DNA from: Pochonia chlamydosporia 170
Lineage: Eukaryota > Ascomycota > Sordariomycetes > Hypocreales > Clavicipitaceae
DNA: 64,000 nt
Reading direction: 5' to 3'
Assembly (NCBI RefSeq): GCF_001653235.2
Contig: NW_019154054.1
Location: forward strand, 29,633-93,632
In this document: positions 44,972-54,446 of the stretch, one piece after another
How positions within the stretch are numbered: the stretch's first letter is position 1
Layout: every line of letters begins with the position of its first letter
Position numbers and translations under genes: made by a program
Notes under the pieces: model-generated
Told to the model about the DNA's origin: nothing
What the model saw: the letters and a program-made list of their open reading frames with translations, nothing else
Database searches by the model: none

Positions 44972-47405
44972 GCTGGGCTACAGGCATGGGGTGGTAGGTA
45001 GTCACTAAACGGCGGTTGAGTGAACCATGGGAAGTGCGTATTGTACCAAGGCAGCGCATTGTTTGCTGGCAATATAACTAGGTAACACGTTCACACTCAC
45101 AAGGGCCATTGGGCAGTACAATACAGCGTTATATCTATCCAGGAACCCGCGTTTGCGCATTGAAAGAGTCATATCCTTGCATCAGACCGTCGCGGCCAAA
45201 GAATTGCGAATAGGGGATTCGCACCCATTTGTGAGCGAGGGGGCCGCAAGCATGAAAAGAACCGAACATATCGAACACATTTGACGACCCCGCCGAGAGT
45301 CATTTGGCGTCCAGCCCAATTGGATATGTTTGTTTGTGGTATCATGAGCGACTCTCCATGTGGCCTCCGGAGTTTGGCCGACTGGATGCTGGGTTTCGTA
45401 CGGTGTCCCTGCCATGCGGTGGCTGGGTTCATCTGTTGATACAGCCCCGCGGGAGGTCAAGGTAAAGTCAACCCGTTCTCATGGACTAAAACAAGATGAC
45501 CACATTAACTGGTCCAAGAGCACACCCACCTGTACTTGCTATCACGGAGAGTAACTCACTTTTCTCAGCCAGCCTGTGACCCAACGATCGAGTCAGTGAT
45601 AAGTATTGAGCTAAAGCATTCTGGAAATCGAGTGAACAGAAGGAAACGAGACAAGCCAGAATCCGCATGTAAGCCGATATGGTCAAAACAAGCTTTACAC
45701 CTTTGTCTCTGCTGTCCTTATTTGAATGTTTGGCGCCCAGCGCAGACACAGGTTCTTAAATGAGCAGAGAGAAGAATCTCGGCATTGCAGGTAGTCCATC
45801 GCGGGGATAATGCCACAAAGATTCCCTGGTTGGAGGAGGCCACATACAGACCTGGCCAACACTCGTACTTGAGGTCTCGTCAACACTAGTATGGTGTCAA
45901 ATGTGAGGGGGGCAGAGTGTGAAACTGTCCCTGGAGTGCCGTGGTTAATTGGTTGAGGGGCGCCGAGCGGCTGATTAGTACCGCCTTTACACGTGGAAGC
46001 CAGAGCATGGCGGATCATGTCTCAGGCAAGATTAGCCAGCTCGACCATTGAGAAACGCTGCAGAGGCGGAGAGAGCCTCTCTTGCCGGTGAGGAGCTGAC
46101 TTGCGCTTTTGTCAAGGATGGACGCTGCCAGTAATAGTGTTTGCTGGTCAAATTGCATTATGGCCATATCAGGCTCGTTGGCTGGGAAAAGGTTGCACGG
46201 TCGGGGTACCGCAAGTGGCCCCTGTAAAATCCTCCCTCCATTGCCGGCGGGGTGGGCTGTCAAAGGGAAATTGTTCATTTCGCTTCGCAGAACCACATCT
46301 GCCGAAGCAAGTATCCTCACTACCATTTCGAAGTGACTATTTGAGTAGATTGGTGCCGGCACATGTTTCTTTTTCAAAGAGCGCCGTAGTGTGTGCCACG
46401 GCAAACCCGATATCTGCGACGGCAACAAGTACTGCGTCCGTGACCTGTCGAGAATGGCAGTTCAGTAGGCGCAGAATTCGCACTGCATCTTGCTGAGCCA
46501 GCTCAACGACACCTGGAGTACCCTTACTGTGGTCGCGACGTATGTCGTTTGAGCAGTTTCTCTGTTGCAGGAACTTGTTGTAATTGGTCAACAGCCCCCA
46601 ATGTGAGATGCCTAGTAATAAAGTCCGAATCAAACCTGCACCTTCACATGCTCGTCGAAACTATTTTTCGACTTGTCGAGGTGTTGTAGGTTCATTCCTA
46701 TGTCCCATCACGACGAATGCTTAGCTGTCCGCGTGCATCCGCTGTGGCGGCAACAAGAGTGCCATTTGACAATGTTTTACTACTCTGCTAGGCCAGTATT
46801 TTGGGCCCACACTGCCCCGGAACTGCCTTTTATGGCTTCAAGTTACGTTGTCTGCGTCATGAAGCCATGATACCTGACAGACTTACTGTCAGGGTTGACG
46901 GCATGCGGATCAAGGCTTCCGTTGCGTTCCATACTGCAGTATCCTCTGATAGTTACGTTTATTAACATTATTAGTTCAACGATGGACAAGGTTTTGGGCA
47001 ATGACCAGTTTGCGTGGTCGACATCTTTCCCGGGTCAAAACTGTCAGGACGTGACGGGTATGGGTTGACAGCAACCCCATGCCCATGCAATCGTATCACT
47101 AGGTGTCTGTTACACCAATAATTACGTCATCAGCCCAGACGCAGTGAAATTTGAATAAATAAGCCAGGCCATTTCCAGCAACCGACCGGTCCCTAACTGA
47201 GAATATTAAGCAGAATCCCAAGCGCTCTCCACGTCGGCGAGAAGCTTCAGCGCTGAAGAGGCACACAATTCCCTCCCACGCATGAGAGCTTTTCGTACGA
47301 ATTGTCTGGAGGCTTGACTTGGCTGAAGTCTGATTCCGACTTTGACGACCTGGCGGGCGTTTCATCTCCTGACCCAGCGCCAAAAAATCTTCGAAAATAC
47401 ACACC
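44972..47405. other. Long interval with only weak remnants
   Basis: Minus-strand frames at 46633-46337 (VVELAQQDAVRILRLLN, helical) and 46428-46015 might be remains of a decayed gene, perhaps the helical region of a fungal transcription factor, but stops and frame changes separate them and no zinc cluster is visible. Nothing else is supported. The right end must contain the promoter of the chromodomain gene. Confidence 0.3.
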
Positions 47406-48134
47406 ATGGCCCGTGTGGTCGACTATTACCCCTGCAGTGACGACGATCTTGGGAACATTGGGAACAGGAGGGCCGCAAATTCGAGAGTAACGCCGGCACC
47501 TGAGAAGACCATATTGTTTCCTAAGACGGATGGCCTTGTCCCCAAAGTGAAAGCGACTCCCTCAAACCGACGCATTCGCCGCCTTAACGCTGCAAAATTT
47601 GCCCCAGAGAATCCGCTGTTCAAATCATGGACCGGGGACAATAACAGCCCCTTAGAAGCATCTACCAAAAAGTCAGCTTCTCTGTTGGGACGGCGAACTG
47701 TCTCAAGGCCCAATACAGAAGAGTGTGGTGACGATGCTGAGTTGAACACTCCCTGCTCACCAACCACCTTGCCGGTTCCTAAGTCCAACAACGGTGTCCA
47801 GGGACATACGGTCCATCCATGCGATCCGACAGTGGCGTTGACGGATGAAACCGAAGACCAACTGACGGGTAACTTACGCGAAGCTGAGGCGCATGATAGC
47901 GCGGCCATGCGCTGCGAGTTAGTGGAGGACTCGCAACAGCAGGACGCTATCGAAGATAAGGGTACCTATATAGTTGAACGAATCATAAGGCACAAAGGCA
48001 ACGGGAGAAGGCGCAGATACTTTGTCAAATGGCAAAATTATGCTGCAGACGAGAATTCATGGGTGACTCGTAAGGATTTTGTGGATAAGACTTTCCCTCG
48101 GCAGTACGACGAACAATGTAGACGTAGACAGTAG
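47406..48134 (+). CDS. Chromodomain protein, single exon, 242 aa
   Basis: The start ATG 47406 opens a disordered, acidic-then-basic N-terminal region with a short motif (RRIRRLNAAKFAPENPLFKSW) and a long spacer. The chromodomain is at the very C-terminus, about residues 185-240: TYIVERIIRHK, RRRYFVKWQNY, ENSWVTRKDF, FPRQYDEQ. Tyr, Trp and Tyr at the cage positions are kept, so methyl-lysine binding is plausible. There is no shadow domain. The layout differs from HP1 and from Swi6-like proteins. The N-terminal motif recurs in my memory of fungal chromatin proteins, but I cannot name it. No frame damage. It is the third chromodomain gene in 17 kb. Confidence 0.75.
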   Translation: MARVVDYYPCSDDDLGNIGNRRAANSRVTPAPEKTILFPKTDGLVPKVKATPSNRRIRRLNAAKFAPENPLFKSWTGDNNSPLEASTKKSASLLGRRTVSRPNTEECGDDAELNTPCSPTTLPVPKSNNGVQGHTVHPCDPTVALTDETEDQLTGNLREAEAHDSAAMRCELVEDSQQQDAIEDKGTYIVERIIRHKGNGRRRRYFVKWQNYAADENSWVTRKDFVDKTFPRQYDEQCRRRQ

Positions 48135-49027
48135 TCTATTGTGGCTTGAATACTGGGAAGCGCTCACTGGTGACTGCAAAAGAAAGGATAGGTCAATTGC
48201 GGGGGAGGGGCGAATTAGTAGTACATTAGTAGTGTAGAACTGCGTTTGTGGATGCCGACAAGGCTAATGGCGACCAAGCACATCCTCGTTCGTAATCCTC
48301 TCCGTAGACATGTAAGCTGTTTAGATGTTCGTCGCTTACTACTGTTCATGCGGGGCCCTTGTGTTAAAAGAGATTGATGCGGGGTGAGAATCACAGTCAC
48401 CTGCAGATCTGTAAACTTTACTTGCTGTGTAAGAACGGCCACAGCATATTGTCTTGCCTTATATGTCCAGCGGAAGTACTCACATCGCTCTGACTTGACT
48501 TGTACTGTACAATGTCATGTACGGCGTTCGTTCCTTGCAGCCATATTGACTCTTTCACGCAGTTGGGGATAAAATTGCCAGTCACCTCCAAGCAGCGAAA
48601 CCATCTCTATGGTGCAAAATCGAGGAAGAGTGAGGACATTGAAAGGATAGCCAAGGGTTTGACAACTGTAGAAGCCACGGAAGTCGTGGAATATCCGTGC
48701 CAAATGCATTGCTCTTCTGGCGGTGGCACAATTCAGTGACAGCGCATATTTAGGCTGGCTGATTGGCCATTTCAGGAGTCTTGTCGCCGGCCGCGCTGTG
48801 GAACAGCCAATCAAAATGCACATAGTGTTGCCTTTAGCGCTCTTCTCGTTAAGGGATGTTGGAGCCTCAGTCAGCGGGGAAGGGACCGCAAATTGGGATA
48901 TCATCATCAGAGCCGTCAAAAACTCTACACGAAACTGATGACACTGGCGAGCAGCGAGTCTCCTATTTCGACTACAAAAAATACACCTCCACTTGGCGTA
49001 AAGCAGAGCTAGCGACCCAATCTCAAC
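48135..49027. other. Intergenic; promoter region of the 49-kb gene
   Basis: A long minus-strand frame (49201-48515) overlaps the plus-strand gene at 49028 and shows no domain, so it is taken as a shadow. No repeats seen. Confidence 0.4.
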
Positions 49028-49372
49028 ATGTCGATGGTTTCCGATCGCGAAATAGCAGCAGATGAATCGGACCCGACATTGCGCCCAACCCATCGTCTGA
49101 AAGATATCAAAGCTGGCGATGACAGCGTACAACTCTTGGTATCCACGAAGGATCACCTTTACGATGCAGAGAATGTGGAAGCTGGAGCGAGTTCTTGGCA
49201 AGTAATTGGCGCTTGGGACGAGTCATCAGTTCCAGAGCTCTCGAAGTTTCTCAGCAGCCGTCGGACGGCCGGAAATCGAGATCATACTGGGAGTGCTACA
49301 TTTGGGGCAAGGTATGGGAGTGGATTTAAGCTGGGGACACAGAGTTCAAACAATGAATCGAGCAATAAATAA
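49028..49372 (+). CDS. Small protein made mainly of the shared C-terminal repeat motif
   Basis: This 114-aa frame has no effector domain. From about residue 22 it reads HRLKDIKAGDDSVQLLVS followed by a second, similar unit (ENVEAGASSWQVIGAWDES). Position by position, DIKAG-x-x-S-x-Q-L-L and NVEAG-x-x-S-x-Q-V-I align with a period of 23 residues. The same two-unit module ends the next gene (49413, opposite strand) and the gene at 51710. The tail TGSATFGARYGSG also recalls the RFGAL tail there. The upstream frame closes at a TAG, so the first Met is probably right, unless an exon is spliced in at the TAG|CGACCC site. Stand-alone carriers of a signalling motif occur in fungal death pathways (inference). 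Confidence 0.5.
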   Translation: MSMVSDREIAADESDPTLRPTHRLKDIKAGDDSVQLLVSTKDHLYDAENVEAGASSWQVIGAWDESSVPELSKFLSSRRTAGNRDHTGSATFGARYGSGFKLGTQSSNNESSNK

Positions 49373-49412
49373 ATGCTACTAAGAAAGATGGCAGCAATGA
49401 TCGCGCGAGGTC

Positions 49413-50831
49413 TCAAATGGTCGCCGAACCGCCGGCTGAGCTCGTGATGGTTTCCTCTGCCGCCTCCTCGCTGGCAGCAACATTTCTCCTGTCCAAGAAT
49501 TTGAGAGCATCCTGCAACGATACGTCTCCAAAGAGCTGCAGTCCTCTGTTACGCACAGTTGCCTTCTCCACACGTAACGGGGTGCCATTTGACAGAATCA
49601 TCTGGTTCGCATCATCGCCTGCTTTGACACCTCGGATTCTATGAACTTTTTGCGATGCAGGTTGAGCTGTACGTCCACCTGAAGAGTTATTGCGAGAACG
49701 ACGTGCAGTGGTGTGTTGTGTTTTCTGCATCACTCCCTCGGCTTTTGCTTCCGACTCCTCTGTCAACGGTATGATTGAAAGGAATTCTTTGGCGTATGCC
49801 GCCGCCGCAGCGGCAGCGTAGGATTGCCACTGATCATTTTTATGCGAGTCTGCATAATCCGAAATTCCGCGAATAACGATGCTTGAGCAGCTTTCCATCA
49901 AGCCCGCCGCCTCCATTTCAAAACAGATAACCCCAAGTTCCTTAGTCAATAGATCCCTTGTTTTCGCGTCCCTCATAACTTGATTCGCAGAGGCTATGGT
50001 TCCGTAGTGAACGATTGGGTCTCTATTACTGCGTGCTTCCCGCCGTAAGAGTCTTGACTTGTTGCAGAGACTACAGTTCTCCGTCATATTAGGTATATGT
50101 TCGTGGCTGCTGTCAAACAGCAGATCCAAATCGGCACCGGGATCGGCAAATCTCGCCCTACGCGGATTAGGATCCATCAGTTGATCGACATATTTGGATA
50201 TTTGGCTTGGGGATATTTTGTGCTTTGCTTGTAATGCAGTGACGGCTGTCATGAGGCCCTGGGACGGTGTGCGAGGAAGACCTATCCGGTGCAACTGACC
50301 ATTCCTCACAATCTTTCCAAGGTCAATCTGAAGAACTTTAGTACTGACAACAACATCACCGAGCCTTATGTCAACTTTCCCTGGGGCGCCGCCACCAGTA
50401 CCAACCAGCAGCCAAAAGTGTATCGACGCAAATGTTCGTCGCATGTTCGTCGCCACAACCGCCGCGTTGTTCGTCCCATAACTCTGTGCAGGGAGGCACG
50501 CCAGGACAACATGGTGTTCGACAATCGTACCTAGAGTGTAGGTGTTGGTATCACTGCGGGGTTGATAACAACGCTCGTGAATGTCGTCCAACATGCCCTC
50601 AGCTGCGGCTAACTCGTCGGGCAGCGCACAAATCCAACCGATGTGATACTTGTCGTGAGGGATAAAGGTGGTATCGTGATGCTGTTCATCTTGTCCGTGC
50701 TTTCTGCCATCTTTGTCTCGCTTCTGTCTTTTGTGACCGTTCGTCTTGGGGCATGGTGCGTCATTGTCACTGCAAGTTCTCTCGAAGTCTCGTTGGCCCC
50801 TCGTTCTTTTCGTCTCTGTCCTTCTGTCCAT
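49413..50831 (-). CDS. PNP/UDP nucleoside-phosphorylase-domain protein with C-terminal repeat motif
   Basis: Start ATG 50831 gives 472 aa. After a charged, low-complexity leader (to about residue 58) the phosphorylase fold runs YHIGWICALPDELAAAEGML, LACLPAQSYGTNNAAVVA, VGTGGGAPGK, RLGDVVVSTK, and ends with the substrate-binding GVICFEMEAAGLM and RGISDYADSHKNDQW. In fungal NLR-like proteins this domain is a common N-terminal effector, acting on nucleosides or nucleotides. The C-terminal 60 residues hold HRIRGVKAGDDANQMIL and VEKATVRNRGLQLFGD, the same motif as in the two neighbouring genes. No NACHT or repeat domain follows, so it is a solo effector. It is tail-to-tail with the 49028 gene, 40 bp apart. 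No damage seen. Confidence 0.85.
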   Translation of the reverse strand: MDRRTETKRTRGQRDFERTCSDNDAPCPKTNGHKRQKRDKDGRKHGQDEQHHDTTFIPHDKYHIGWICALPDELAAAEGMLDDIHERCYQPRSDTNTYTLGTIVEHHVVLACLPAQSYGTNNAAVVATNMRRTFASIHFWLLVGTGGGAPGKVDIRLGDVVVSTKVLQIDLGKIVRNGQLHRIGLPRTPSQGLMTAVTALQAKHKISPSQISKYVDQLMDPNPRRARFADPGADLDLLFDSSHEHIPNMTENCSLCNKSRLLRREARSNRDPIVHYGTIASANQVMRDAKTRDLLTKELGVICFEMEAAGLMESCSSIVIRGISDYADSHKNDQWQSYAAAAAAAYAKEFLSIIPLTEESEAKAEGVMQKTQHTTARRSRNNSSGGRTAQPASQKVHRIRGVKAGDDANQMILSNGTPLRVEKATVRNRGLQLFGDVSLQDALKFLDRRNVAASEEAAEETITSSAGGSATI

Positions 50832-51709
50832 GTGTCTCCAGCATTGATCCAATGATGCTGTAGCAAAACATGCCCTTACAAGAACCAAGACATTGACTTC
50901 GTATATTTTTTATGAGGGTGACAATTCATTTGTAGCCCCGAAATACGTGATAGTATATTGGGTAGCTTGCCGGGTCGAACAGCTGCTTATGTCTACGACC
51001 AGCCTGTGACCACTCACTGCACCAGTTGGGCCACAACAATCCCGCACGATGATTTGGCGAGCACCTGCACACCAAGGGGCCTGCCCGTCATGTGGAGGAT
51101 CAAGATGCATGATTGGGCTACGACATTCCAAATAGCTTGTAAGGGGAGTCTACCTACTATTGCGCAAATTGCCACCCATTGAGCGCTTCATGAAACAGAT
51201 CTATGCCAGGTCTGGGAGGTTGGAACCTCGAAATATGATGTCGAGTCCTCATTGGCGTCAGCGACACAGCTTACGTCAACTTATTTCGGTGCCAGCTATG
51301 TCGTCCAACCGGGCGGCTATGGGTGGAATGTGATTGGCGGTTGTCAGTGCTAGGGCAAAATGACACCAGCCAAAGCTTGTGCTTCCTCGCCACCAGATCT
51401 TAAATCCTCTTTAGATTCTCTCGCCAACAGCAATTCTCCGTTTCATTCGCCACTGCTTTGCGACGAGGTATATGATTTATGAACCTCAATACCTACCTTT
51501 AACCTCGGACTTAGACCAATGCAGAAGGGTAAAATGCTGCTGCGTTGGGACCAAAAGAATTTCGATCATTTGGGGTTAATCGCACTTCCCTGTTTGGTGG
51601 TGGATTGAAGATTGGTCGTACCCGAAGACGTAACCACACTCTTCCTGCCAGAAGCTACTTCCGTTTGCTTTTGCCGGTACCGGGCGAGTACTCGCAGCGA
51701 CGGTCAAGA
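50832..51709. other. Intergenic between motif-sharing genes
   Basis: Upstream region of two divergent genes (49413 minus and 51710 plus). No coding support. Confidence 0.45.
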
Positions 51710-53037
51710 ATGGCAGATCCTTTGAGCATTAGCGCCTCAGTGCTTGCGGTCCTCACAGCCGCCATTCAGTCGACGAAGTCGCTCTATGAGGCTGTGAAAC
51801 GTTTCAAGGATCGCAACAAAACTTTACGCAGGCTTCAGGATGAGCTTGAGGATCTTGGGAATATTCTGAACTCACTGAAAGAAGCAATTGACGCTGAAGC
51901 GTCGGTGATGGCGCTTCTTCAAGGTCCTCTTGACCGATGCAGCCAGGTGTGTCGCGAGTTCGAGCAGCAGATGAAGGTATTCACTGGAAAATCGAAGACA
52001 GGCTTCCGAGATTGGACTAAAATGGAGTTTATGAGAGGCGATATCAATGATTTTATAGACACTATTTCGGGGTATAAGTCAACGATCTCAGTCGGCTAAT
52101 TACCATGTCAGTCACATTTTCTTGTGTCCTCTTGACTCTGCTGACAACTTTGTAATTAAGGCATACATCTAAAGTCTCCCACCAAGTTCTTCAACAGTAA
52201 AACGAGATGATACATGATACAGCATATAATCTTGAGCTACATCTGCAGCGAATAGACGAGAAAATGGCCGAGCTTACAGTCGAGGATACGAGTACGACAG
52301 GTGTGACAGTTGATCTGAATGACGAGAGGGAAGTGACCCAACAGTGCCTTCGTATTTGTGAAGATGCGAGGACTTTTATCGAAAATTTGACAAATCGGGA
52401 ATCGACTCTACTGCATGACGCACCCCCGGCCGCAAGTGATGATGGCCAAAGCTGCTTTGAAGCACAATTGTTAACACGCCAGGCTCTGGATGACAATCGA
52501 GACCGCCTCGCAGCGATCAGTGGCCGTCTTCAGGAACGTCTTCAGAGCCTACTCTTGGATGATGGCCCTCAAAGAGACGAGGAGAGATTGAAGTTACAGG
52601 AAGACATCAACATTTCGAAGCAGTGTCTCGAGGTGTGCAAAGTAGCTAAAGAAGTTTCCCACCAGAAGATTTACAGAATTGGGGAAGTCGTTGCCGATGG
52701 TGACAGCGATCAAGTGGTGGTGACGACCTTGGCGGATCTGTTCGACGTTAAGAAGGCCTTGTCTAAAGGCAACTCGGTGCAGCTGATTGGCTCAATGACA
52801 GATGAAACTCTTCAGCACATGGCTGAGAAGCGTTATAATAGTCGGTTTGGAGCGTTAGCCATCGATTCTGTTCGTTCTCGAGCCGACCCGTCTTCTGGCC
52901 TCGATACTCACAAAAGTAAGCAAAGTTATCCTCCTCAGCCAAGGAATGACGAGCAGCCGACCGGGTCGGACGCGAGACGTAGTCGGCCATCTCCCAACGA
53001 GATGAGAAAACGCTTGGCGGATGACGGCAGGAAATGA
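51710..53037 (+). pseudogene. PigL_N-type (STAND N-terminal-like) protein with C-terminal repeat motif, two lesions
   Basis: Start ATG 51710, MADPLSISASVLAVLTAA, the usual beginning of fungal helical N-terminal domains of STAND/PigL-type proteins. Helices continue through LYEAVKRFKDRNKTLRRLQDELEDL and FRDWTKMEFMRGDINDFI to KSTISVG. Then one base is missing (near 52095) before the intron 52107-52160 (GTCAGT...TTAAG), and after VSHQVLQQ a TAA at 52198-52200 stands where relatives have Tyr. Downstream reads NEMIHDTAYNLELHLQRI, a long coiled coil (ISKQCLEVCKVA) and the two-unit motif IYRIGEVVADGDSDQVVV and KALSKGNSVQLIG. So the gene is recognisable along its whole length but inactivated twice. 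Confidence 0.75.
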
Positions 53038-53503
53038 GGAGGAAATCTACTTGCGAAGAGGATTTGACAGTGCGGATACTAAACAATTTAAGACTCATTA
53101 TTTTATATGTTGCCTCGCAGTCCGTCACTCGTGCGGTCTACAAACAGTCGCAGTCGTAGAGACTTATATCCGAAACATGGTGTTGGAACGATGTCTCAGT
53201 AGCTTTGGGTGTGAACCTAAGAGCCGATGCATTTTCACTGTGGCAGCTTTATGGATTTGGTGATTCAGTGGATTGGCTCGTCGGTTACCGACAAATAATT
53301 TCGCGAGGCCTTCAGAGTTTTTGGTACCGAGCATAAAATGACAATAGATGGATCATGCGACAATATGTGCAAGGAGGTTTGCGTTTTATATCACGGATTT
53401 CTTCCCTCATCAACAGAGTGATCGCCGTGCCCACCGACCCGCTCAGCATGTGTGGGAAGCTTTGGATCTTCGCATAAGGCCCTCTGATAGTCATATCTAC
53501 GTT
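53038..53503. other. Intergenic
   Basis: No convincing gene. Confidence 0.4.
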
Positions 53504-53869
53504 CTAAAACGAGTGGTGAGCTCTCGGTGGCGCTTGACACAGTTTGAAGCCCAGTTGACTCCACTGGAGCCGCGTCGCCATCCGCAAGAAAACCATTCTC
53601 CATATCCTCCACGCCACTTGAGCCGGGGAGGAAAAGATCACGAACTCAGATCGAGGATAGTGTGAATAATTGTGAATTGCTCTAGATTTGTAAGTTTTTC
53701 GGGGATTAGGCATAGTATCGTATGGCGCGTTGATTCCCGTAATGCGAGTGCTCAGCGTACTATAGGACACCATGCAGATCCTTGCTGTAGCTCGAATGCT
53801 TAGTTCGGGAGTATTCTGGATAGCTTTAATAGCTAAGACTATTTGGACCTCTTTGCTTGATGAATCCAT
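53504..53869 (-). pseudogene. pogo-type transposase fragment (HTH only)
   Basis: From ATG 53869 the first 60 codons read MDSSSKEVQIVLAIKAI, LSIRATARICMVSYSTLSTRI and NPRKT, the psq-type helix-turn-helix that opens pogo/Fot transposases. The rest of the frame has no match to the family and the catalytic domain is missing. It differs from the start of both complete pogo elements here, so it derives from a third family. Confidence 0.6.
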
Positions 53870-54446
53870 AATATTTGGTGGAGAAATACGATTTTGAAGG
53901 AGGACTGGTCCATTTACCTAGTGAAAAGTCCAGGCTGCTTGTGGAGTACGTTATGCACGTCTTCAATATTGAACATTTCAATACGAGGTCGTATTGAGTA
54001 CTGAGTACTGAATGCAGTACTGGTCTGCACACAGCCTACTCTCGCCGCATCTTAGAGTCGAAAGAGCATCTCGCTCGACTTCAGACCGCCATTGTCTAGA
54101 CAGGAACGCGGTACCCAGATCACTTTTCCTCTCCACCGCCGTCATGCTGTGCCGGAGAGACACCACCGAAACCAATGAAATTACCGGGGTTGGTCTCATA
54201 GCGAGCTTATATTCTCGAGCTGTGGACTTTAAGACGAAAGGCCACGAAAGAGAACACTCTATGCTGCAAATTGCTAATCACAGCCCAAAGAGCTATGTAT
54301 GGAGGCCCAATACGTCTAGCTCGTGTCGTCGTCCTCATCAGACAATAGAACTTCGGATTTCATGCTTCCCCACCTGCGAACCATCGATTCCCTATGTGGA
54401 GATTGTTAGAGCAACAAGACTACGCAGAGAAGCAAATGCACCTGAC
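53870..54446. other. Intergenic, small repeats
   Basis: Short tandem and inverted words (CAATACGA/TCGTATTG; GAGTACTGAGTACTGA) at 53975-54015 may be the end of a degraded element. No gene supported. Confidence 0.35.

Noticed and set aside
46015..46633. Possible transcription-factor helical region
   Set aside because: Only short helical stretches in different frames; no zinc cluster; kept only as a remark in the interval entry.
48515..49201. Minus-strand open frame of 228 codons
   Set aside because: It overlaps the plus-strand gene with the shared repeat motif and has no recognisable domain, so it is a shadow frame.
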